A program made the position numbers and the translations under genes. Of a DNA stretch of 64,000 nucleotides, positions 17,166-24,856 are shown piece by piece. The notes under the pieces were generated by a model, which was not told the DNA's origin, searched no databases, and worked only from the letters and a program-made list of their open reading frames with translations. Origin of the DNA: Martelella sp. HB161492 (lineage in GTDB: Bacteria; Pseudomonadota; Alphaproteobacteria; Rhizobiales; Rhizobiaceae); contig NZ_JAATVV010000007.1 of NCBI RefSeq assembly GCF_013184775.1, positions 248,001 through 312,000 of the forward strand, read 5' to 3'. How positions within the stretch are numbered: position 1 is the first letter of the stretch; the number at the start of each line of letters is the position of its first letter.

Positions 17166-19607
17166 TCAGCCGCGGATGACGCCACCGGTCGACTTCTCGA
17201 CATTGGCGACGATCTTCTTTGTCAACGCCTCGAAATCCTCATCCGCCAGGGTCCGGTCGCTCGGCTGGATCTTCACCTCAACCGCAACCGATTTCTTGCC
17301 CTCGCCCAGCGACGCGCCTTCGAAAATATCGAAGACCGTGACACCGGTGATCAGCTTGCGATCGGCCGATGATACGGCGCGCTCGATGGCTGCGGCCTCA
17401 ACGCCGTGATCAACGACAAAGGCGAAATCGCGGGCGACGGCCTGGAAGGCCGACAGCGTCAGCGCCGGCTTTGTCCGGGTCGCCTTCTTCTTCGGATCGG
17501 GCATCGCATCGATGAAGATCTCGAAGCCGCAGAGCTTGCCCGTCACGTCCAGCGCTTCCAGCACATTGGGGTGGAATTCGCCAAAATGGCCAAGCACGAT
17601 CTTCGGTCCCATCTTGATGGTGGCGGAGCGGCCCGGATGATACCAGTCCGGCCCGCCGGCAACGATCTGCACATTGCCCATCGGCAGGCCGCAGGCCTCC
17701 AGCACAGCCAGCGCATCGGCCTTTGCGTCAAACACGCCGACGGCGCGGCCGGCGCCTGTCTGAGCGTTCGACCACATGCGTCCGGCACCGGCAAGGCTTG
17801 CGGTTCCGCGACGGATACCGCCAGCCACGCGACGCTGGCCTTCCGGCGTGTCGTTCTCATAAGTGCCGGAAACTTCAAACAGTGCCACGTCGCCATAGCC
17901 CTGATCGGCATTGCGCTGGGCAGCCATCAACAGCCCCGGCAGCAGCGAGGGGCGCATATCCGACATATCGGCAGCAATCGGATTGGCAAGCTTGAGCGAC
18001 GGATCGCCGCCGCCGAAAAGCTTCGCCTGCTCTTGCGAAATGAAGGACCAGGTAACGGCTTCGAGCATGGCGCGTGCCGCAAGCTCACGCCGTGCCAGCC
18101 GCGAGCGGATCTGCAGCACCGTCAGGATCTTCTCGTTGACTGCACCGGCATGGGGCAGCGGTTCGGGACGGATCTCGTCAACGCCATGAATGCGCATGAC
18201 CTCTTCCACCAGATCGGCCTTGCCATCCACGTCCGGCCGCCAGGAGGGAACCGATACGGAAACCGTCTCGCCCTCGCCCGCAACGCCAAAGCCGAGATGG
18301 GTCAGGATCGCGCGGGCTTCGGCCGCCGGAACATCGAGGCCGGTCAGGCGCTTCACCTCCGAGAACGGGAAGGAAACGACCCGGGCGTCATAGCCCTGAT
18401 AGCCCACCACGGTCTTTTCCGTCGCCGTGCCGCCGCACAGTTCCAGCACCAGTTCGGTGGTGCGCTCCAGCCCCGGAACCATATATTCCGGATCAACGCC
18501 GCGCTCGAAGCGATAGCGCGCATCGGTGATGATGCCGAGATCGCGGCCCGAGCGGGCGATGTTCATCGCATCCCAGAGCGCCGATTCAATCAGCACCTCG
18601 GTGGTGTTCTCGTCGCAGCCGGACTGTTCGCCACCCATGATGCCACCAATGGATTCAACCCCATTGTCATCGGCAATCACGACATTGTTCTCGGTGAGCT
18701 TGTATTCACGCTCGTCGAGCGCCAGGATCGTCTCCCCGGCTTTTGCGCGACGCACGGTCAGCGAACCCTTGACCTTGGCAGCGTCGAAGACATGCATCGG
18801 CCTGCCCTGATCGAAGGTCATGTAATTGGTGATGTCGACCAGCGCATTGATCGGCCGGAGACCGATGGCGATCAGCCGCCTCTGCATCCATTTCGGGCTC
18901 GGGCCATTCTGGACACCCTTGACGAGACGCAGCGCAAAGCCGGGGCAGAGATAGGCATCGTCTTCGGCAAAATCGAGCGTCAGAGAAACCGGCATCTTGC
19001 CTTCCGTGGCAAAGGAAGGGGCCTTCGGCGCCTTGAGCGTGCCGAGGCCCGAGGCGGCCAGATCCCGGGCAATGCCGAAAATACTGGTGCAATCGGGACG
19101 GTTCGGCGTCAGATTGATCTCGATGACCGGATCGTCAAGACCCGCATAGGCGGCAAATGACGCGCCCACCGGCGCATCCTCGGGCAGGTCGATGATGCCG
19201 TGGTGATCGTCCGACATATCGAGTTCTTTTTCCGAGCACATCATGCCCTGGCTCTCGATACCGCGGATCTTGCCGACCGAAAGCGTCACATCGATACCCG
19301 GCACATAGGTCCCCGGCAGCGCTAGCGCGCCGACAAGGCCGGTCCGCGCATTGGGCGCGCCGCAGACGATCTGAAGCGGCTTGCCGCCATTGACGGCGGG
19401 ACCGGCATCAACGGTCAGAACCCGCAGCCGGTCTGCATCGGGATGCTGCCTGGCATCGATGACCTTGGCGATGGTAAAGGGCTTATAGGCCGCCTTGTCG
19501 TCGACATCCTCGACCTCAAGCCCGATCGTCGTCAGCCTTTCGCAGATGTCTTCAAGCGTGGCATCGGTATCCAGATGATCCTTCAGCCAGGAGAGTGTGA
19601 ATTTCAT
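17166..19607 (-). CDS. pheT: Phenylalanyl-tRNA synthetase beta subunit
   Basis: An 813-aa PheT, full length for the alphaproteobacterial family. The N-terminal region ([20 protein letters not shown]) and the tRNA-binding OB domain ([21 protein letters not shown]) come first. The B3/B4 editing domain, B5 domain, catalytic-like core and C-terminal FDX-ACB anticodon domain ([17 protein letters not shown], then [19 protein letters not shown]) follow. With PheS it forms the heterotetramer that charges tRNA-Phe. It starts 12 bp after pheS. Confidence 0.98.
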   Translation of the reverse strand: MKFTLSWLKDHLDTDATLEDICERLTTIGLEVEDVDDKAAYKPFTIAKVIDARQHPDADRLRVLTVDAGPAVNGGKPLQIVCGAPNARTGLVGALALPGTYVPGIDVTLSVGKIRGIESQGMMCSEKELDMSDDHHGIIDLPEDAPVGASFAAYAGLDDPVIEINLTPNRPDCTSIFGIARDLAASGLGTLKAPKAPSFATEGKMPVSLTLDFAEDDAYLCPGFALRLVKGVQNGPSPKWMQRRLIAIGLRPINALVDITNYMTFDQGRPMHVFDAAKVKGSLTVRRAKAGETILALDEREYKLTENNVVIADDNGVESIGGIMGGEQSGCDENTTEVLIESALWDAMNIARSGRDLGIITDARYRFERGVDPEYMVPGLERTTELVLELCGGTATEKTVVGYQGYDARVVSFPFSEVKRLTGLDVPAAEARAILTHLGFGVAGEGETVSVSVPSWRPDVDGKADLVEEVMRIHGVDEIRPEPLPHAGAVNEKILTVLQIRSRLARRELAARAMLEAVTWSFISQEQAKLFGGGDPSLKLANPIAADMSDMRPSLLPGLLMAAQRNADQGYGDVALFEVSGTYENDTPEGQRRVAGGIRRGTASLAGAGRMWSNAQTGAGRAVGVFDAKADALAVLEACGLPMGNVQIVAGGPDWYHPGRSATIKMGPKIVLGHFGEFHPNVLEALDVTGKLCGFEIFIDAMPDPKKKATRTKPALTLSAFQAVARDFAFVVDHGVEAAAIERAVSSADRKLITGVTVFDIFEGASLGEGKKSVAVEVKIQPSDRTLADEDFEALTKKIVANVEKSTGGVIRG

Positions 19608-19619
19608 GATCTTTCTCCC

Positions 19620-20702
19620 TTAAGCGCTCAACCCGGCAAACAATGTCGGAATGTCGAGCGGGCGGAAGCCGTAGTGATTGGTCCAGCGCTGATCGGCGGC
19701 GAAGAAATCGCGCAGGTCCGGCATGCCGTATTTCAGCATGGCGATACGGTCGAGACCCATACCCCAGGCAAAGCCCTGATAGACATCGGGATCAAGGCCG
19801 CAATTCTTCAGAACATTCGGATGAACCATGCCGCAGCCGAGGATTTCCATCCAGTCATTGCCTTCGCCGAACTTCACCTGCGGACCGGAACGGTCGCACT
19901 GGATATCGACCTCGAAGGAGGGTTCGGTGAAGGGAAAGAAGGACGGGCGGAAACGCATGGTCACACTGTCGACCTCGAAAAAGGCCTTGCAGAATTCTTC
20001 CAGCGTCCAGCGCAGATGACCGACATGAGTCACCTTGTCGATGACAAGGCCTTCGACCTGATGGAACATCGGCGAATGGGTGGCATCGGAATCCTGACGA
20101 TAGGTCTTGCCGGGCGCAACGATGCGGATCGGCGGCTCCTGAGCCTTCATCGTGCGGATCTGCACCGGTGACGTATGGGTGCGCAGAACCTTGCGCTCAC
20201 CTTTCTCGTCCGGCTGGAAGAAGAAGGTGTCGTGCATTTCACGCGCCGGATGGCCTTCGGGAAAGTTCAGCGCGGTGAAATTGTAATAGTCGCTTTCGAT
20301 GTCCGGCCCTTCGGCAATGGCAAAGCCCATATCGCCGAAAATCGCCGTGATCTCGTCAACGATCTGGCTGACCGGATGGACCCGGCCCGTCTGCGAGGGC
20401 GATGGCCTGACCGGCAGCGTCACATCCACCGTTTCCGCCTTCAGCCGTGCCGTCACGGCCGCATCCTTCAGCGCCGCCTTGCGCGCGCTGATCGCATCGG
20501 TGATCTCGGTCTTCAATTCATTGATCGCCGCGCCACGCGTCTTGCGCTCATCCGGGGTCATCTTGCCAAGCGTCTTCAACAGCTCGGAAACCGATCCCTT
20601 CTTGCCGATAGCGGCAACCCTGACCGCTTCGATCGCTGCCTCGTCCTCAGCCCCGGCGATCTCTGCCGTAAGCCTAGCCTTCAGATCTTCAAGATCGGAC
20701 AT
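19620..20702 (-). CDS. pheS: Phenylalanyl-tRNA synthetase alpha subunit
   Basis: A 360-aa PheS, the catalytic class II subunit. The N-terminal coiled coil (about 1-85) is followed by the class II core: motif 2 with [19 protein letters not shown] and motif 3 with [36 protein letters not shown] is the family signature. The order rplT, pheS, pheT is conserved in alphaproteobacteria. A strong terminator lies between rplT and pheS, so pheST probably has its own promoter; I saw no Phe-rich leader peptide in the 80 bp upstream. Confidence 0.98.
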   Translation of the reverse strand: MSDLEDLKARLTAEIAGAEDEAAIEAVRVAAIGKKGSVSELLKTLGKMTPDERKTRGAAINELKTEITDAISARKAALKDAAVTARLKAETVDVTLPVRPSPSQTGRVHPVSQIVDEITAIFGDMGFAIAEGPDIESDYYNFTALNFPEGHPAREMHDTFFFQPDEKGERKVLRTHTSPVQIRTMKAQEPPIRIVAPGKTYRQDSDATHSPMFHQVEGLVIDKVTHVGHLRWTLEEFCKAFFEVDSVTMRFRPSFFPFTEPSFEVDIQCDRSGPQVKFGEGNDWMEILGCGMVHPNVLKNCGLDPDVYQGFAWGMGLDRIAMLKYGMPDLRDFFAADQRWTNHYGFRPLDIPTLFAGLSA

Positions 20703-20782
20703 CTTGCCTCTCGCTTGCCGGAAGGGCTCTTGCCCCCACCCTCATGAATGATCATTTATTCCGTTTTCCTGACGGAAACGTG

Positions 20783-20816
20783 AAAAACCCGCGACAGGCC
20801 GTGCCAGCGCGGGTTT
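20783..20816 (-). terminator. Terminator after rplT
   Basis: AAACCCGCG (20785-20793) pairs with CGCGGGTTT (20808-20816), and T continues on the minus strand, 42 bp after the rplT stop. Confidence 0.85.
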
Positions 20817-20857
20817 CCCAAAATATGAAAGGAAGTAAAGCTTGGGAAGCGCTGGCT

Positions 20858-21262
20858 TTAGGCTACAGCGCTTTCAAACTCGTTGGCCGTACCTTCTTCC
20901 TTGAGGTATTCCAGGCCCTTCTTCGAAGCAGCAACCAGCGCTTCGAATGCCTGCGGCTCATGGATCGCCATGTCGGAGAGAACCTTACGGTCGACTTCGA
21001 TGCCAGCCTTGTTCAGGCCATCAATGAAGCGGCCATAGGACAGGCCATATTCGCGAACGGCAGCATTGATACGCTGGATCCACAGCGCACGGAAATTGCG
21101 CTTGTTAACCTTGCGGTCGCGATAGGCGTACTGCTTCGACTTGTCGACAGCGGCCTTGGCGGTGCGGATGGTGTTCTTGCGACGGCCGTAGAAACCCTTG
21201 GCCTGCTTCAGAACCTTCTTGTGCTTGGCATGGGCGGTAACGCCGCGTTTTACACGTGCCAT
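20858..21262 (-). CDS. rplT: 50S ribosomal protein L20
   Basis: A 134-aa L20 with the canonical [19 protein letters not shown] start and the conserved [16 protein letters not shown] and [14 protein letters not shown] segments. The C-terminus is about 15 residues longer than in E. coli, as is usual in rhizobia. L20 binds 23S rRNA early in assembly and in several bacteria represses its own operon with rpmI. Confidence 0.98.
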   Translation of the reverse strand: MARVKRGVTAHAKHKKVLKQAKGFYGRRKNTIRTAKAAVDKSKQYAYRDRKVNKRNFRALWIQRINAAVREYGLSYGRFIDGLNKAGIEVDRKVLSDMAIHEPQAFEALVAASKKGLEYLKEEGTANEFESAVA

Positions 21263-21302
21263 ATCATGATCTCCTTAGAATTCTTTTTGGTTCAGACGCA
21301 GG

Positions 21303-21503
21303 TTACTTGCCGTAAGGCATGAACTGCTTCACGATCTTTGCATCGGCTTCCGACAGAACCATCGTGCCGCGCGCATCGCGAATGAACTTGTTGGAACGCT
21401 TGACCATGCCATGGCGCTTGCCGGCGGCAGCGACCTTGACCTTGCCGGTGGCGGTGATCTTGAACCGCTTCTTGACCGACGATTTCGTCTTCATCTTGGG
21501 CAT
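21303..21503 (-). CDS. rpmI: 50S ribosomal protein L35
   Basis: A 66-aa L35, starting [22 protein letters not shown], very basic, ending in the conserved FMPYGK. It lies between infC and rplT in the standard order, with 40 bp before rplT. Confidence 0.98.
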   Translation of the reverse strand: MPKMKTKSSVKKRFKITATGKVKVAAAGKRHGMVKRSNKFIRDARGTMVLSEADAKIVKQFMPYGK

Positions 21504-21649
21504 TTTGCTACTCCATTATTGTTTGATCGGAACGGGAGACGACCCCGATCCAGCATTTTGAACAGACACGGCATGCCCTGCCGGCCTGTTCGGACGGCGC
21601 GCTTATACGCGTTTTGTTTTCGAAACGCAACCGCTTGAGACAAAGCTTT

Positions 21650-21679
21650 CGCCGCCCGCGATGGAATCACCGGGCGGCG
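21650..21679. other. Hairpin between infC and rpmI
   Basis: CGCCGCCCG (21650-21658) pairs perfectly with CGGGCGGCG (21671-21679) in the 206-bp gap between infC and rpmI. There is no T-run on the minus strand, so it may be an attenuator, processing site or L20 leader structure rather than a terminator. Confidence 0.5.
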
Positions 21680-21709
21680 TAGGTTTGTCTTCTCGATGTC
21701 GGGTCGAAA

Positions 21710-22246
21710 TTACTTCGGCGCCAGAACCATCAGCATCTGACGGCCCTCAAGCTTCGGCTCGGCCTCGACCTTGGCGAATTCCGCCGTGTCTTCCTTGACC
21801 TGGGAGAGAAGCTTCATGCCAAGTTCCTGGTGCGCCATTTCACGGCCACGGAAACGAAGCGTTACCTTGACCTTGTCGCCACCTTCGAAAAAGCGGCTCA
21901 TCGCCTTCATCTTCACCTCGTAATCGTGGCTGTCGATGTTGGGGCGCATCTTGATCTCTTTGACCTCGACGACTTTCTGCTTCTTGCGAGCCTCGGCAGC
22001 GCGCTTCTGGTTGGCGTATTTCAGCTTCCCGAGATCGAGGATCTTCACCACGGGCGGTGCAGAGTTCGGCGCGATTTCCACCAGATCAAGCCCGGCCTCC
22101 TCGGCCATTCTCAGGGCTTCGTCGGTCGGTACCACACCCTTGTTTTCCCCGTCTTCAGTGATCAACTGCACCTCGCGCACGCGGATATCGCGATTGGCGC
22201 GGGGGCCTTCTTTGGTCGGGGGGGCGGCTCTGTGAGGTCTGCGAAT
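21710..22246 (-). CDS. infC: Translation initiation factor IF-3, apparent ATT start
   Basis: IF-3 of 178 aa if it starts at ATT 22246-22244. The longest conventional frame starts at GTG 22180 and would lack the first 22 residues, which include the conserved [14 protein letters not shown] segment. Reading upstream in frame gives (M)[20 protein letters not shown], the usual alphaproteobacterial N-terminus, with AGGAG 9 nt before ATT. No ATG, GTG or TTG is available in that stretch. A rare AUU start on infC is known in E. coli, where IF-3 rejects it and so represses itself. The C-terminal domain ([18 protein letters not shown]) is complete. Confidence 0.93.
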   Translation of the reverse strand: MRRPHRAAPPTKEGPRANRDIRVREVQLITEDGENKGVVPTDEALRMAEEAGLDLVEIAPNSAPPVVKILDLGKLKYANQKRAAEARKKQKVVEVKEIKMRPNIDSHDYEVKMKAMSRFFEGGDKVKVTLRFRGREMAHQELGMKLLSQVKEDTAEFAKVEAEPKLEGRQMLMVLAPK

Positions 22247-22435
22247 GGTCGTTGTCTCCTAAAAAATTGACAATCAGGGTTATAACGTTCCCTTGCGAAA
22301 AATGTTTCATTCTTCGCCATGGGAGATAGTTGTTCTGAATGGGCAACGTCAATAACACAGAAAAAAAAGAAAATCACCTGCCGATCATGGGTTAAAGACC
22401 CTCGAACAGACCAAAACGCACCGAAGGAGGCGATT

Positions 22436-23239
22436 ATGGCCGATGAAACTGCTCTCACATTCCTCACCGTTGAGCGCGCGGGCAAGCCCCTGAAACTGGC
22501 CATGCGGCTGCGGCAGGCACAGCAGGACGGTGCGCCGGTCCTGATCTGGTTTTCCGGCTATGGCTCGGACATGCTCGGCACCAAGGCAGAAGCGCTGGAC
22601 CTCTATGCAGGCGAAAACGGCCTTGGCCTGATCCGCTTCGACTATGCGGGACATGGGGAATCAGAAGGCGCCTTTGCCGATGGCACCATCTCGTCCTGGC
22701 TTGAGGACGCGCTGGCGGTGATCGCCGAGGCCGGCGCAAAAGACGCGATCCTGATCGGCTCCTCGATGGGCGGCTGGCTCGCTCTCAGGGCGGTGCAGGA
22801 GCTGAAAAAGCGACAATCACAGACAGTGCCGAAGGGCCTTCTGCTGCTCGCCCCGGCCCCGGATTTCACTTCGGACCTGATCGAGCCGGATCTCGGAGAG
22901 CGCGAGAAGGCCGAACTTGCCGCGCGCGGCTATTTCGAAGAACATTCGATCTACGGCCCGGAACCGACGATCTACACCGAAGCGCTGATCGAGGACGGAC
23001 GCCGGAACCGCGTCCTTGACGGGATCATCGAGACCGGCTGCCCCGTCACCATCATCCAGGGGCGGCAGGATCCTGACGTACCCTATCTCCACGCGCTGAA
23101 GCTGATGTCCCACCTGCCAGCCGACAATGTCGTTCTCACGCTCGTCAATGACGGCGACCACCGCCTGTCGCGCCCGGAGGATATTGCCCGCATGCTCGAC
23201 GCGCTTTCCAGCCTCGTCACGGCGGCAGCAAAGCCTTAA
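22436..23239 (+). CDS. Alpha/beta hydrolase
   Basis: A 267-aa cytoplasmic alpha/beta hydrolase. The nucleophile elbow is IGSSMGGWLAL (Ser of GSSMG). The oxyanion region is IWFSGYGSDMLGTKA, and the later acid and base are in QGRQDPDVPY and NDGDHRLSRPED. The pattern is similar to ABHD10-like thioesterases, but the substrate cannot be assigned. The frame runs upstream to 22319; AAGGAGG at 5 nt fixes ATG 22436. The gene is divergent from infC. Confidence 0.85.
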   Translation: MADETALTFLTVERAGKPLKLAMRLRQAQQDGAPVLIWFSGYGSDMLGTKAEALDLYAGENGLGLIRFDYAGHGESEGAFADGTISSWLEDALAVIAEAGAKDAILIGSSMGGWLALRAVQELKKRQSQTVPKGLLLLAPAPDFTSDLIEPDLGEREKAELAARGYFEEHSIYGPEPTIYTEALIEDGRRNRVLDGIIETGCPVTIIQGRQDPDVPYLHALKLMSHLPADNVVLTLVNDGDHRLSRPEDIARMLDALSSLVTAAAKP

Positions 23240-23309
23240 CGGAAATTAACCATTTCCCGCTTTTCGCGGCCGCAGTCACCACATGCTGATTGACTTGCGG
23301 CAGCAAAAT

Positions 23310-23337
23310 CCCTTAACTCTTTGTTAAGAATTAAGGG
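23310..23337 (+). promoter_or_regulatory. Hairpin with CtrA-like box before the BTLCP gene
   Basis: CCCTTAA (23310-23316) pairs with TTAAGGG (23331-23337). Inside it TTAA-N7-TTAA (23313-23327) matches the core of the CtrA recognition sequence. It could be a CtrA site, a leader hairpin, or both. Confidence 0.35.
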
Positions 23338-23353
23338 ATGCGCGGGTATTCAC

Positions 23354-23965
23354 GTGTTTAATTTCAAGCACATAGCGGTTTTGGTTTCAGCTGTCTCGGC
23401 ACTTGCCGGGATCGCATTTCCTGCCTTTGCCGCATCGAGCCCGGCCATGCCGACAGGTGGCATCACCTCGCAGCCGATCGGACATTATGAGTTCTGCCAG
23501 CTGCACCGGGTCGAATGCTCCATCAAGTCCAGCAACACCGCACCCGCCGATCTGACCCAGCATGGCTGGGCATCGGTTCAGAAGATCAATCTTCAGGTCA
23601 ATGAAACGGTCGCTCCGGTCACCGATCAGGAGCTTTATGGCCGTGACGAGGTCTGGGCCTATCCGACCCATGGTGCCGGCGACTGCGAAGACTATGTGCT
23701 GGAAAAGCGCCGCCTGCTGATCAAGGCCGGTATTCCGGTGACGGATCTGCTGATCACCGTCGTACGAAAGCCCAATGGCGAAGGCCATGCGGTCCTGACG
23801 CTGCGCACCACCGGCGGTGACTATGTGCTCGACAATCTGAACAATGCGATCACGCTGTGGTATGCCACGCCCTACACCTTTCTGAAGCGTCAGGCTTCGT
23901 TTGACACCGGTCGCTGGGTCAAGATTGAAAACAGCACCGACCTGCCGGTCGCAGCTCTGAAGTAA
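23354..23965 (+). CDS. Bacterial transglutaminase-like cysteine peptidase (BTLCP)
   Basis: A 203-aa secreted protein with a signal peptide (to about FPAFAA). The transglutaminase-like triad is clear: Cys111 in GAGDCEDYVLEKR, His145 in GEGHAVLTL and Asp160 in DYVLDNLNN. BTLCP proteins include LapG-type periplasmic proteases that cleave adhesins, but many rhizobial paralogues are uncharacterised. The start is unsure: the frame opens at TTG 23321, while GTG 23354 best fits the signal peptide; neither has an ideal ribosome site. A diguanylate cyclase lies nearby but on the other strand. Confidence 0.85.
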   Translation: MFNFKHIAVLVSAVSALAGIAFPAFAASSPAMPTGGITSQPIGHYEFCQLHRVECSIKSSNTAPADLTQHGWASVQKINLQVNETVAPVTDQELYGRDEVWAYPTHGAGDCEDYVLEKRRLLIKAGIPVTDLLITVVRKPNGEGHAVLTLRTTGGDYVLDNLNNAITLWYATPYTFLKRQASFDTGRWVKIENSTDLPVAALK

Positions 23966-24018
23966 GCCGGGTTTGCCGGGCGCGGTCTTTCGTCCGGAAA
24001 CGCGCAAAACCAAGGGAC

Positions 24019-24036
24019 AGAGCGCTTTCGCTCTTC
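24019..24036 (+). terminator. Possible weak terminator after the BTLCP gene
   Basis: AGAGCG-CTTT-CGCTCT hairpin (24019-24034) followed by TC only, 54 bp after the stop codon. Confidence 0.35.
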
Positions 24037-24090
24037 TGAGAGCATGCGGAAGCGCTTCACGACACCGCCGGCTACGGCGGAGGAGACGGC

Positions 24091-24819
24091 ATGAAAATCC
24101 CGAAAACGGCACCTCTCATCGTCCTCACCGGGGCTGGCATTTCTGCGGGCTCGGGCCTTGCCACCTTCCGTGGCTCAGGCGGCCTCTGGGCCGGATATGA
24201 CATCAATGAGGTGGCGACGCCGGAAGGTTTTCAGCGAGATCCCGAACTGGTGCATGATTTCTACAATATGCGCCGCCATGAAAGTGCGGCAGCCCTGCCC
24301 AATGCCGCGCATCGCGCCCTTGCTGCCCTGGAAGATGCCTGGGAAGGGCCGTTTCTGCTGGTGACGCAAAATGTCGACGACCTGCATGAAAAGGCCGGTT
24401 CAAGGCGACTGATCCATATGCATGGCCGCCTCAATTCCGTGCTTTGCACTGCCTGCGGCAAGCGCAGCGAATGGCATGAGGATACCGGCAGCCAGATACC
24501 GTGCCCCCATTGCGGACAACCGGCCCTCAGGCCGGATATCGTCTGGTTTGGCGAAATGCCCTATCACATGGAAGAAATCGGGGCCGCGCTTGAGAATGCG
24601 GGCCTGTTTCTGTCGATAGGCACCTCCGGAACCGTCTATCCGGCAGCAGGCTTCGTTGCCTATGCCAAGGAGCAGGGAGCGGAAACGGTCGAGATCAATC
24701 TTGAAAACACCCATAACCCGCTCTTCGACCGGCATGTGAGCGGAGACGCGGCGGCAACGCTGCCAGCCTTCGTCGAAAGCCTGCTGCGGTCAAGGAGCGG
24801 TAACGGCAGCTCGATCTGA
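24091..24819 (+). CDS. cobB: NAD-dependent protein deacylase (CobB-type sirtuin)
   Basis: A 242-aa class III sirtuin. The NAD fold has GAGISAGSGLATFRGSGGLW, then TQNVDDLHEKAG. Catalytic His111 is in HMHGRL, and the zinc knuckle is C119-x2-C122 with C138-x2-C141. Tyr58 and Arg61 in HDFYNMRR are the pair that in SIRT5 and E. coli CobB bind acidic acyl groups, so desuccinylase as well as deacetylase activity is expected. It is a true catalytic sirtuin, unlike the SIR2-like protein at 29 kb. Confidence 0.93.
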   Translation: MKIPKTAPLIVLTGAGISAGSGLATFRGSGGLWAGYDINEVATPEGFQRDPELVHDFYNMRRHESAAALPNAAHRALAALEDAWEGPFLLVTQNVDDLHEKAGSRRLIHMHGRLNSVLCTACGKRSEWHEDTGSQIPCPHCGQPALRPDIVWFGEMPYHMEEIGAALENAGLFLSIGTSGTVYPAAGFVAYAKEQGAETVEINLENTHNPLFDRHVSGDAAATLPAFVESLLRSRSGNGSSI

Positions 24820-24856
24820 CCCGAAGGCTCGGCCGAGCAGCACATGCAGCGTCGCA

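Noticed and set aside
17406-19160. 584-codon frame antisense to pheT
   Set aside because: Same reason: it lies wholly within a certain gene, with composition typical of a shadow frame.
22319-22435. N-terminal extension of the alpha/beta hydrolase
   Set aside because: The extra 39 residues cross an AT-rich leader; ATG 22436 with AAGGAGG is far better.
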